A DNA stretch of 64,000 nt, taken from the NCBI GenBank assembly GCA_037575805.1, contig JAZHPD010000062.1, positions 1 through 64,000 on the forward strand, read 5' to 3'. The translations under genes and the position numbers were made by a program. This stretch comes from Lecanicillium sp. G3 (lineage: Eukaryota; Ascomycota; Sordariomycetes; Hypocreales; Cordycipitaceae). Position 1 is the stretch's first letter, and each line of letters begins with the position of its first letter. This document shows positions 1 through 11,187 of the stretch, in pieces. The notes below the pieces were generated by a model. The model saw nothing but the letters and a program-made list of their open reading frames with translations, was not told where the DNA came from and did not search any database.

Positions 1-1263
1 TTTTTTTAGTGGTGGTTTTCCGGTCACACACTTTTTGGGGGTTATATAAAACCCCCGCCCCCCGATAACCGGGCCCCGGTGTTTAGCGTGTTGCGCCCCC
101 CCCCCCCCCCCCCCAAAAAAAAAAAAAAAAAAAAAAAAAAACATGGCAGTGTAGAAATGGTTTTATGTAATTAAAATGTGTATTAGTTATCCTTTATCTT
201 AATCTTCCACTTTATGCTTTTTAGTTCTTTCCCGCCAGTTGACGGTTGCGGCGCTTGCACTGCAGTAGCGTACACTGGAGAGGCGAGATTCACATGCCAT
301 GATTATCGCATGCCCATGGTTGTTCGCCAGCTTATCAAAGACGTCACCGGATTTGGTTCTGCCTGAGTGAAGTCAAGGGGGCCTCGTTTTAGTCTTGTTT
401 TTAAGAGATGCGCACTCAACATCACTGGCAGGATTTATTAAAACGACGAGTGATGGCACACGGCCAGTTCGAATTAGGAAGTTTCATATATTTTCGTGCG
501 TGTGTGTGAGTGCGTGTTCGGGGTATCGCAAATCAAGGCAGCAGTTTTGCCGTGGGGTCCCCTAGTTTCTCTGCCACTCAACTCTCGTCATTCGACCCAA
601 AGTGTCAGTGTTTTAATACTATTTTCTCATCATGTCGGCTGGCCCCGTCACCATTCCAGATCAGGGATCTGCGAACGCCGCACCGCTCCTGTTTTTTTTT
701 TCTGGCGTGTAGAACCGGACCAGGTTGCCCCTCACGGAGCAACTAACCGGCAATCGGGGCTATGAAACGGTCCATCCCTAATGCTCGGCTGGATCCATAC
801 CGGTTCTGTCGCTAAGTCCGACCAAGTACCTCTGAAAGATCCGACACTCTCTGTTCCGAGGCAGCGTCTGGTTACTACAGACCGGCCATCCCATGTAAGC
901 CTGAAGACGCCGCCCCTTTCAATCATTAGTCGGGTTGCCGGCTGCAGCTGAGCGTGCGCTGTGGGTCTATCAAGTACAAACGGATTGTCCGATACAGAGA
1001 TGCAACGGTGAAATTGGCGAGCAGAGAGATGTGGCATAGCAACGAGCTGGTCGCCACCTCGTGCTTTACGTATCTCAATCGCTTGAACATTACTCCAAAC
1101 ATTCAAGCAACAAAGTACTCATGACCGCAATTATGAAACTTCATGACGTTGACTAATAATGGCGATTCTCTATGACGTGGAAATTTGACCTCTTTCCAAC
1201 TAGTCTACCTGGCAGTAGGACCTACAAATCTCACCCACCATCAACACAGGCCTACTGACGTAA
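1..1263. other. Non-coding, low-complexity window start
   Basis: No convincing gene here. The first 145 bases are dominated by homopolymers, including 19 C followed directly by 27 A at 96-141, which looks more like a contig end or low-quality read sequence than ordinary fungal DNA. The rest is unremarkable intergenic sequence downstream of the ceramidase gene. Open frames in it resemble no family I know. Confidence 0.6.
96..141. repeat. C19-A27 homopolymer junction
   Basis: A run of 19 C passes without interruption into a run of 27 A. Adjacent pure homopolymers of this length are rare in coding-dense ascomycete DNA, so an assembly or sequencing artefact at a contig edge is the simplest reading. 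Confidence 0.8.
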
Positions 1264-3512
1264 CTATTCTAATTCAAAGGCTTCTGAAGTGCCTTCGAAC
1301 TCGAAAGTCGAGCCCATTACTTTTTTCGCGTCACCATAGTACTTGAACCGAAACATGCCTGCTGGGGCCGCATCCGTCAGCTCCCAACTCAAGTCAACCT
1401 CACTATGACCCAGAAGGAAACTTGTCCGGCGCCAAGTGAAAACAAGAAACCAATCTGCGTCATCAAGTACTTGCTCCCAACCCTGTTCCTCAGTATACAT
1501 CTCGATTGCCGCGAATGTCTTCTCCAGACGAAGGTTGTTGCGCGGGCTTGCACCCTGAAAAGTCGCGGTGGCAACACCTCCTCTGCGGTACACTGATCGC
1601 GGCTGTTTCAAAACTTGACCAAACCACCGTTTACTTGGAACTCGGTCAAAAAATACTGGAGGAAATAGTGAAAGTGATATCGGGCGGTTATCAGGGGCTC
1701 TGACCCCGGAGTCGGCTCGATGCTCAGCCTGATCTGCTAAAAAATGCATGTTGCTAGTGGTCAGGTTTATGTAGGCGGCAAGTTGGTTTGGGCCAAACAT
1801 TGTCGATCCGCCTTCATAGCGCTGAGCTGAATATTCCTCAGGCGTAGTAACATAATGCGCGTAGGTATTTGCTGGCCCAGCGACAATGGCGATTGCTTTT
1901 TCGTCTGTCACAGCAGCACTGCGCTGAAGAATTGCTTCTCGCCAGCGTCGTCCGCTCATCGTCGTTACTTCGCTGGGGCTGGTGGCGATCAGAAGCTGAC
2001 CGATTCGCAACATTTGAACGTCCACGATACTGGCACCCCATCGATACGGCCATGCAAAACTTGCATCAAACAAAATGGGCTTTTCGCCATGGCAGACGCG
2101 CAGCTGAGCAGAAGGGCGCCGTAAGCTTGAGAAAAAGATGCTCCAGGCATTTTTGGGCAAATCCGTCAGCGTGCCTTGTGTAAAGCCTTTCATGCCCTCG
2201 CCATCCGTACAACCGGCCATTGCAGAGTATCCAAATGCAGGCGGACAGGTCATTGCTTTACTGCCGTTCAATGTCGTAAAATTCCAATACGACATGTCCT
2301 GAAAAAAGTGAAAACTCCGAACCCGTCCCCGAATGGGCGTCGAGGTCGATTCAAGCGAGTCGAATGCCCGCTTCGCGCCCAAATATTGTCGCTTTCCAAT
2401 TTCATAGCAGCTCTTGATTCCAAAGTTATCAGTAGCATATTCAGGCCCGCGACCATGACACTTTTGGCCACCGCCATCAGCGCAAGTGCTGGTATCAAAA
2501 CTGCATCTTGCGCCGGTCTCATCATCGCACCAAGCGCCCATGATATTTGGAGAAACATCGCCTTCGCTGGCTTGGCTGAAGCCTGCGACAAAACCACTTT
2601 GCCCTTTATTTCTCATTTCTTTCTCAAATAACCATGCGGCAACGCCTTTATTGTCGCCAGCGGTATGGGTATTATTGTTGTAGATGGACGTGCCATGCAC
2701 TGGAAACCAGCTCAGCATACCGATATCCTGACCATCGCGCAGGCGCTGAAACCGAAGAACAGTCATGGACTTGTCAACGTCGTCTTTGTATCTCATTCTT
2801 TCATGCTCTGGGTTTCTCAAATACGCGGATGGTGACCTGTTTATGGATGCATCGTTTACTTCAGTCGTGGCAGCGTCGAGGTAGCCCTATTGCCTGATTA
2901 GCTACATTCTCGCACCCCTTGTGGTGGATTATGTGGTGGATTAGGCCTGCGTATTACCTCTTCCATACTATCATGCGCTCGCATAATTGACAACGCAGCG
3001 CCGTTTACGACGGCTTGGTAGCTCTGTCTGTGGATCCCGAGCGTGGGTAACTGTGGCAGTAGATAGTTGAACCAGCCTCCTGGCCCAGAATGAGTGTGAG
3101 TGGCTGTAAGGGCGATATTGTGATGCTTGTAAATGGCATATTCAGCTCCCGCTTCGGAAAGAGCCTCAATTAAACCATACTTAACAGCAGTGTCGCCGGC
3201 CAAGTTGTCCAAAACGAGGTATGCGACTCGATCCGCCGGATTCTCTGTGTCTGCGACGATGAAAGCGCGGCTGTACAGCCGTTGTCGCAAACCGGATCCG
3301 AACTGTGCTAATTTTCCATAGCCTGCCAATGTGAGCTCAGTGACTGGCCCTGTAATATCGGCTTTCCCGACTCCAATGATGTAAGTTTGTCTCTTCGGTT
3401 GGCTGGTTGTAAGCTCTAGCTTTTGCTGGCATACTGGCTCGTGGCGAGGGTGGCCTATGGCCAGCGCTGCCCACAAGTGCGTCAGCAGAAGTAGCACGAA
3501 GATGGGTGGCAT
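1264..3512 (-). CDS. Neutral ceramidase, secreted
   Basis: Hydrolyses the amide bond of ceramide to give sphingosine and a fatty acid, probably outside the cell or in the secretory path. Two exons, 3512-2958 and 2886-1264, join in phase 0 across a 71-nt intron (donor GTAATA, branch GCTAATC, acceptor AATAG) and give 725 residues, normal for the family. The first 18 or so residues form a hydrophobic signal peptide. The family blocks YIIGVGKADITGP (residues about 44-56), NIALTATHTHSGPGG, INRSPSAY and FSQASEGDVSPN are all present. The last contains the hexapeptide GDVSPN with the nucleophilic Ser near residue 297. The C-terminal Ig-like domain runs to the stop. Identity is secure. The intron removes an apparent stop that would otherwise split the gene. 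Confidence 0.93.
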
Positions 3513-3793
3513 AGCTGTAATTTTGGGTTGAAATCCTTGACATGTATTTGAATACGAAATTTAGACCTGGCAAGAGTATTTTCTCGGGATATTGCTATTT
3601 GTAATGCGCCACGAGGATTCGCAACCCTTGCCACGGGTGCTCGTACGGTCGTGTGGGCCCAGCAAAAGGTCATGAGTGGCGCTCAACAGCCTCAATTCTC
3701 CGAAGAATCGCAATCATTTTGCAGTGTAGGAGGAAGTGAGTGAATAATATGAGGTCTGTCGCGTGTATAGCTGTATAGCTCAAAGTCGAGTGG

Positions 3794-5962
3794 CTATTCT
3801 TCAGCTTCCATCTGTCCGGTAATCAGACTGAAGATGGGAACAAGCGAGGTGTGATTGACCGTCCGAAAATACACATGCTTGCGGTTTTGTCTCCAGGCCT
3901 CGGCCAAAAATAGGGCGAGGGTGCAGTTCTCGTGACAATGCCTCGTCAGACCTGATTGCAGCATTTCTTCCGTATTGAGCCTCCGCGTAACGTGCGCCCA
4001 GAGCTCCCTCCATCGCGAAATGGCTCGCGATAGTGTGATCGATGCTGCATCCATGACAAGCATTTGGCAAGCTGACACAACTAAGGCAGTAAGCGCTTTG
4101 TTACAAGTCAGCAAATGTAAAAAGGATGGAGATGCATGGAGTTTGATGCTTGCCTAGGCTAACGGCACTCAGGGACTCCAATGTGAGGTTCAGCGAAGAA
4201 TAATGCTCGTTAAATTCCCAGCTGTCCGCCATTAGTGATTCCGAAATAGCGCTGAGTGTATCGTAGGAAGACACTGGTGATCCTAAGGTAGACTGATCGA
4301 GCACTTCCTTGACGGCTATATACGTCGCTGCGTTTGGCGCATCCCACAACTCTCTGTGGCACGGCAGGCTACATTGCATTTCGCAAACTGCAAGGGCAGG
4401 TAGGCAATAAAACATGCGCGCTTGGTTCCAATCGATCACCGCAGTCATTGTTGCGATGCTAGATTACCAGTCTCAGTTTCAGTTCATCGCGCAAGTAATT
4501 ATGATGCAATGTAGCCCCTTACCGTACAGCTGTTTGGCTGTAAATAAAATCGTACCAGTCCTCAACCGGTTGGCTTACAGATTTCGTAAGCTCGAATTGC
4601 CGTATCGCATGAATGAGCTTTGGAAGTCGCTTCAAACGGCCCCTCTCTCTCAGGCAACTATCGTTGTGGTTGATCATCAAATTTGTTATGGCAACTGCGG
4701 CTTGCAACGTCTGTAGCTGTTCAAGGCTAAGGCAAGGAGGGTTTGCTAGAAGTATCTCATCGACTTGCACGAAAATGAACGCCTCGGCCAGCGGCGTGAA
4801 CGCTTTGGCTTGCAAGGTGTGCCTGAGAGGAGCGGAGCGTGAAGCTCCAAAAATCGCGATCGCGAGAACGAGGGAGAATGAGGTTTTTTCGGTGCCAAAG
4901 CTTGGGTAGTGCATCAATGGAAAGTGCACATGTGTTAGACGGAAATATGCAGCGATATAAAATCGGAGCTTTTCTGCACAGAAGACGGATTCAACTTCAC
5001 CAATAGCATACCTTGCATCCCTTTGCGTCTGCAGCGCCAGTGTCGCGTGAAATTCACGTAAGCCAGTTGTTATCGAAGTCGCTTTTGACACGAGCACCGA
5101 ATATCCTGCATCGGCCAGCGCGGGAATGGGCGAAATTTCTGACAATGTTAGCATGGAGAGGCTGTTATCCTTTTCCAAACTGCTCGCTGTGCTGTTCAGA
5201 ATGGATATGTACTCTGAGGGTAGAAAGGCCATAATGTTGCCAATGTCCTGTGATGCACTCGCGCGTATCGGCGAGCTTCCGGTCGCGTCGATCGAATCGG
5301 GCACTTTCTCATTAAAGGATCCGTCGTTATTGGTTACATTCAAATAATGCTGCATGGTCGCATTCCCGGGGTTGAAAATCTGCCGCAGGAACGGCATGTC
5401 TGGAGGCACGAGACTAGGTTGGCTCAGCAAAACCGCAGATTGTGAATCGATGGGCGTTTCTCCCGAATCTGCGGGTGTATCGTGATTTGGGCCTAGAGCG
5501 AAGTTGCCGCCAGAGTGTCCTGCAGCCTCTGTGTCCGGTTTATCCTTCTGCGGGCACGACAAGCTGTGCTTTTTACAGACGTCACTGAAGGCACTCAGCT
5601 TTCCAGAAATGCATCGCTGGTATTGTGTCTCCTTACCCTCGAGAAAAAGCCTTGTTGCAGTGCTGGCAATTGAATCGATTGGGTTGTGTGTCTATGTCCA
5701 AAATTAATGCCCGAGTTCTTCTGCGAAAACAAAATGCTGCGGTAAAGCCGCGGCCGCTCTTTAGAGTAGACAGCGGCATAGTATGATATTGTTCCTTCGC
5801 TTTTGATGTGTCCTTGCAAATTATCCACGAAGTCTATCGCAATATATGTGGTAAGCAAGACTTACGGGTGGCTTCATGTCGACGGAGGTGGGTGTTTCGC
5901 TGGTACTGCCGCCCACATGTCCCGCAAACGTACAATTTTGTGCGAGAACTTGATGTTGACAT
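3794..5962 (-). CDS. C2H2/C2HC zinc-finger transcription factor
   Basis: Predicted nuclear DNA-binding regulator, target unknown. Five exons, 5962-5866, 5691-5637, 5584-4523, 4458-4154 and 4080-3794, close in frame at 601 residues. Finger 1 uses C13, C16, H29 and H33. Finger 2 (FNCQHCNKAFSRGDVCKKH) uses C41, C44, H57 and C61, so it is C2HC. The codon for H33 is split by intron 1, and finger 2 lies mostly on a 55-nt exon. The rest matches the fungal-specific factor domain, for example the stretch around YFRLTHVHFPLMHYPSF. Intron 4 (4081-4153) appears to be a GC-AG intron with donor TAG/GCAAGC, supported by phase but not by homology. The next gene on the same strand is the ceramidase; no functional link is shown. 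Confidence 0.82.
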
Positions 5963-7586
5963 TTTCAACGTTCTGATTTCGCTGGCGCTCTGGAATGGGA
6001 CCCAGTTCAGATCGACCAGTTGACCAAAGTATTCTCGCTTAATGCTTATTATGTTCCTGTTGCTTCGACGTCTAGTTTTGCCGTTTCTTTGTGCGGCCGG
6101 GTGAAAAATTTGTCTCACGAAGCGCAACGCGTACATTCTTAGCAATTGTATCAATAACTAGCACCAGACGAGGAAGCTCGCCCCATCTATAATCCGGTTG
6201 GTACTAACTGGCGAGGCCACGACGGTCGAGACCCTCATGCGGCTTTTAGTCAAGGCACTTGTAGCTTGTTGGGGATGGCAGGCTGGCCTTGAAGCATTTC
6301 AGAGATTGGCAAGAGCGTGCTCGAATAAAAGAAGAACGAAGGGAAAAGGGTGCGGGAGGGGACATGTTAAAACAAAGGGAGACAGGGAAGAATAAAACAG
6401 GATGGTTTTCGAAGAATGGCCATTGCTTGCTGCACATTCCGACGTAGAACAAGGGAAATGAGCTTCAGTAAGATTCTTGACGCGTTGGCGGTGGTTAGGC
6501 GCTAAGCTGCTTGCAAGTCTTTGGGAGTCAGTTATACTGGTACCTTGCCACCTCCTCTGGCTCTTTTGTTTTCGCCGATTGCAGGTTCCGAGTGTCCGTG
6601 CGCCAAAGCGATGGCGCGTAGCAAATGATGCCACGTCAGTCACCAATTCATACAGCCATATTAACAACTTGATTCCCAGGCTGGTCAACGCCCAGTAGGT
6701 AAACAGTGCACAGACTGCACCAGCCTTACTGCCCGCGTTGTGAAGCGAGCTGCAGGCCACTACTGGGTAGTTAGCACACTAAAAGGAACGCCTCGCCCTC
6801 CACTACTACGTCAGCACTTTTTGCGATGCGACGTCTTGGACAAGCTGGCGGGGCCCAGAAACCTGTCAAGGTGCAGGTATCAGAAAACAAAAGAAAACAA
6901 TAAAAGGGAACTGCTTTGAACAGCAGCACATCGTTACTGTTCCAGGCAGGTGCGTGCTCCTTGGCATCGGGGGATTCCACAGCCTTGGCAGCCTAACCAA
7001 CGGAAGGTAATTTACCTCCAAGCCATCACTTTCGCCGATCCTCCGGTGATACGGATGATGTGACTGCCGTGGCTAGCGGGAAGAGGGCGGAAACTCTATA
7101 GACCGTGTAAACTCAATGCCCGCGGCCAACGCGCCAGGCGGCAGCGCGCCACCGTGTCTGAAGCGCGGTCGGAACGTGGTATTTCAAAACGCGAAATGGG
7201 CATCCAACTGATATCCGAAACCCCAGCTCGTAAACAAGGCCTCTGAGAATGCAATCTACCCCTCATTGACAGGATCTTCATTTATGCTTTTACAGCTTGC
7301 TTCCCCGCACGAAGCTAGCGGAACTAGCTCTGTGTAATGCGAGCACCCCAGCAGATCCCGCAGCCACCAAAAGACCAGTCCCCGCATCCAACAACAACCT
7401 CGATGCTCGATGTCCCCCACGCTTCACTGTTGACAGCCTAGTTCTCTCGTGTGGCGTCAGTGCCGGACTAAAAAGAGCAGGGGACCTCCGAGGCGGTCCA
7501 ATCAGCAGAGGCCACCAATACGCCGTGTCGCACAACTACAAAGGTGTAATTTGTTGTGCATCGCCGACATAGCGCCGGGATAGACG

Positions 7587-7619
7587 GTGAGCAGCTACTC
7601 TGTACGGAGTACAGCTCAC
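7587..7619. repeat. Imperfect inverted repeat in GH2 promoter
   Basis: GTGAGC at 7587-7592 pairs with GCTCAC at 7614-7619, and TACTC at 7596-7600 pairs with GAGTA at 7607-7611 around a 6-nt loop. The inner part also contains the near-palindrome CTGTACGGAGTACAG. It lies about 250 bp before the GH2 start codon and could be a protein-binding site or part of a dispersed repeat. Confidence 0.6.
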
Positions 7620-7764
7620 GCCTTTCCCCATCCATACTTGCGGCACAGCACGCCAAGGTGAGGGGCTTACGGCACTAGAGTCGTGTGGCCGTGTGACGAC
7701 GAGTCCTGCCCGCAAGTCACTCCACGGCAAAGCGCGGTAGCCTTGAGCCATAGCCTTGTCGCGG

Positions 7765-7771
7765 TATAAAA
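7765..7771 (+). promoter_or_regulatory. TATA box of GH2 gene
   Basis: TATAAAA in the context CGGTATAAAAGG, 101 bp before the GH2 ATG. Spacing fits a transcript start a few tens of bases downstream. Assigned by sequence and position only. Confidence 0.6.
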
Positions 7772-7865
7772 GGAGGGCAGCCGACACGTCCAGGCTTGAA
7801 CTGAGCCGTTTCAGCAACTTGCTGGTTCAAACTCTGTGCACTTGGCCGTTTCTACCAATTCTGAG

Positions 7866-10089
7866 ATGAAGTTCGCTGTTTCCGCCATAAGTGGCATCCT
7901 TGCCCTGCTTCCGTCCGCGACGACGGCCGCGACTGTCGACAAGAGAGGACCGGTGCCTTACAAGGTGCAGACCCCACCTCTCGACACCGATTGGACTTAC
8001 AAGGTCGGCACAGACCCTTGGCCAGAACATCCTCGTCCTCTACTTCACCGCGACAATTGGCAGAGCCTCAATGGGATATGGACTTATGAGAGCGCCGACG
8101 GTAGTCCTGCGGCCAAGTCCCTCAGCAGCCCTCCACTGCGACAGCTCGGCAAAGAGATCATGATTCCATCCTGCGTTGAGAGCGGGCTCTCGGGTGTTCA
8201 GGAATATCCTGTCACAAACATGTGGTTCTCCCGCACCTTCAAAATCTCGGACTCGTGGAAAAAGCAAAAGGTTATGCTTAACTTCGAGGCAGTGGACTAT
8301 GAGGCGACTGTCTTCCTGAATGGCGTAAAGGTTGGCCACAATGTCGGTGGTTACTTTCGATTCTCCATTGATGTGACCAGTCACGTAAAATATGGTGAAG
8401 ACAATACGCTGTAAGTCTCCTTGAGCCTCTCGCACTTGCGCTCGCTGACAAATGTGCTCAGGCTCGTGTTTGTCTACGACCCTACCGACCTGGAGATGGT
8501 CCCGGTTGGTAAACAAACCAGACGACCAAGCCACATTTTCTATCGATCTTGCTCCGGCATCTGGCAAACTGTCTGGCTTGAAAGCGTGCCTCAAAACTAC
8601 ATCACGGGTCTTGACGTCACAGCGGACATGGATGGAAACAGTATGTACTTCCTGTCGTCCTTTGTCAACAGCGAAACTAATAATAATGATAGTCGCTTTC
8701 ACTGTTCATAGTTCGGAAAAGAGCAGGAGCGGCGTCAAGTTCAATCTATTTGACAAGCATGGAAGCCAGGTTGCACTTACCGTTGGCAAAGCTGACGAGG
8801 AGGTCAAATTCAGCCTAGACTCTGTTCACCTATGGTCTCCCTCGTCGCCATATCTCTACAACATCACTGTGTCAATGGGCGACGACACCATTAGCAGCTA
8901 CACTGCGTTCCGCAGTATATCGACCGGCGAAGTCAACAACATCAAGCGACCGCTGCTCAACGGCAAATTCACATTCCTCGTCGGCACACTTGATCAAGGT
9001 TTCTGGCCTGACGGGCTGTACCTCCCCCCCAACAAAGAGGCCATGATTTATGATTTGAAGATGCTCAAGGACCTTGGCTTCAACACTGTGCGCAAACATG
9101 TAAGCTTCGCATCTTTTCTCAGTTTACTTTCCCACTTCTAGCGCAACCCCTAACACCTCGTGCAGATCAAGGTTGAGCCCGATCTCTTTTACAGAGCTTG
9201 CGATGAGTTAGGTCTTGCCGTCATTCAAGACATGCCTAGCATGTCGGCAGATGGAAGAATGCCAAACGAGAGTGAGCAGGCCGAATTCGGCCGCCAACTT
9301 GAGATTCTTATTAATGAACATAAGAACTATCCTTCCATCATCACCTGGGTAGGTACTACAGGCTCTGGTTGCAACTCAACCTACTAACAACACGGCACAG
9401 GTCATTTACAATGAGGGCTGGGCGCAGCTTCGTAACCCGCCGTGGCCTGAAGGTCCCTTGACCGAGAAGGTTCGCAAACTCGATCCCACTAGACTGATTG
9501 ACTCGACAAGTGGCTGGAACGACCATGGCTTTGGAGACTTTTCTGTGCGTTTCCGCTGTTTACTTACCCCCTTCGGTTTGGAGCGCGCCAAACTGACAAT
9601 TGCAGGACAACCACCACTACGCAAATCCCCAGTGCGGTACACCATTCTCTTCGCTGCCTGGCCGCCCATTTGACCCCAGTCGCATTGGATTCCAGGGCGA
9701 ATTTGGCGGCGTTGGCCACAACGTCTCTGCAGACCAGTAAGAAAAGTGATCAGTATTTTGAGCTCAACGGCGGCGCTAATTTTTTTTTTTTTTTTCCCTA
9801 TAGCTTGTGGAAAGTTCAGAAGGCCATCGATGAGATCAACCAGACTTACGAGATGGACGAAACCCTTGAGGCTTACAACTACCGCACAGGTGTGCTGTTC
9901 AGGGAGCTCAGGGAGCAGATTGAGATGTACGCCTGCAGTGGAGCCATCTACACGCAGACAACGGATGTGGAGGGTGAGCTCAACGGCCTGTACACGTATG
10001 ATCGCCGCATTCTGCGACCAGACGTCAAGCAATGGAAGCGGGACATCAAGCGTCTGTATGCGGCCGCCCGCGGCAGAGGTGGAGCTTGA
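7866..10089 (+). CDS. Secreted glycoside hydrolase family 2 enzyme
   Basis: Retaining exo-glycosidase of the beta-galactosidase/beta-glucuronidase/beta-mannosidase superfamily; the exact sugar cannot be told from sequence. Seven exons (7866-8410, 8462-8640, 8693-9099, 9166-9348, 9401-9544, 9606-9736, 9804-10089) close in frame at 624 residues. A signal peptide (MKFAVSAISGILALLPS, ending near ATTAA) points to secretion. The N-terminal sugar-binding domain has the motif RDNWQSLNGIW. The acid/base Glu is E443 in VIYNEGW and the nucleophile is E518 in GFQGEFGG. Both motifs are interrupted or closely flanked by introns, so unspliced reading hides them. The last intron ends in a run of 16 T. It faces a sugar-porter gene tail to tail, suggesting use of a plant or fungal glycoside. 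Confidence 0.9.
9780..9795 (+). repeat. T16 tract in GH2 intron 6
   Basis: Sixteen T precede the acceptor CCCTATAG of GH2 intron 6. It serves as a very long polypyrimidine tract and is a likely site of length error or polymorphism, without coding effect. Confidence 0.7.
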
Positions 10090-11187
10090 TAGTTGTCTCT
10101 CTTGGGGAGAAATGTAATGAGCTTTACGCGATAATACACTGTTCTTGTACTTGATCAATTCAAGAGCTTCTTCCGCGATGGTGCGCATACGAAACATGAA
10201 CCATTTGCGATGCAGAGCGACGCGATGCCCCCCCACCCCCATATGATGCTGAAGACTAGACGGTCAGGAAGTTGAAAATGTGCCGAATCATGTCGTATAT
10301 GCCAACGACGGTTCGAAGGAATAATATTATCCATAGTCTGGAATATACCATCGAAAATACACAGAATTTCACAGCAAGCCAAGAGCCCTCTTTCGAGATT
10401 CAGCAGTCGCGCTCTTACTACCTGGGATCCCCCATTGCGAACTCAGCAGACTTAGGCGGTAATGCTTGTCTGTAGAGAATTCGGCAGACGGGAGTACCGG
10501 CGCCATTGTAGCATTCTATATGCTTACTGTCGGAATTTCCAAGGGTTCCTGCCTCTTCTACAAGCCATCTGCCGACTTAGCATTACAAACGCAGTCTCCG
10601 TCCAAATAAAGAGCATCGCAAAGCCCATGAGCACATCTTCCGGCCGAATGCTGCGCCGCACTCTCCTGGACACATGCAGGAGGTTTGCGTATTTTTGGTC
10701 ACTTGTCAAGTGGTTGCGGGGCCTTGTATTATGCATTTTTACTATACTCGCAACCCTGTTTCGGGAATGGCGCAGCAAGATTTTCTTTGCTCTAGTTATG
10801 TCGCTGTCAGCTCCAGTGGAAACGCTTCGATCATGGTGAGAGGCACTAGTTAGTGTAAGTCTTTGCGTGCTTAGCCAGCAATCGCTATAATTTGACAGCC
10901 TGCGGTTGCGTTTTAGCGAGCAAACCAATTAGCGGCGGGCGTCTCTTTCTATGCATCCGCTGACTCGACTGTCCGATTAGGTAGTAGTGTGACGGCTCCT
11001 TTATTTTCAAGGGTCAATAAAATGAATATGGACGTTAATTTTTACATTAATGGGCGTTATTGTACGAAGAAGGCCCAGGGGCTATGTTGGCTTGAGAGCG
11101 CTGTGTCCAAAAGTGGGTGGTGTCCTGCCTTGGTACGGAGGATTCTGGAGGAGATACTACTTATTTCAAGTTTGATTCGATGCGCCA
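10090..11187. other. Intergenic region between convergent genes
   Basis: About 1.1 kb between the 3' ends of the GH2 and sugar-porter genes. Overlapping open frames on both strands at 10462-10928 resemble no known family. No RNA gene or repeat recognised. Confidence 0.6.

Larger units (their letters stand above)
5963..7865. other. Intergenic region, divergent promoters
   Basis: About 1.9 kb between the zinc-finger factor and the GH2 gene. Open frames here give low-complexity or unrecognisable products. It contains a TATA box for the GH2 gene and an imperfect inverted repeat at 7587-7619. I see no RNA gene. Confidence 0.7.

Noticed and set aside
732..1106. 124-codon open frame on the minus strand
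   Set aside because: No family motif, no promoter or splice context, and it lies in low-quality flanking sequence. Probably chance.
6299..6760. 153-codon open frame on the minus strand
   Set aside because: Composition looks random and no motif is recognisable; it lies in a promoter-type interval.
10462..10928. Overlapping open frames on both strands between GH2 and sugar porter
   Set aside because: Neither product resembles a protein family, and opposite-strand overlap is typical of chance frames.
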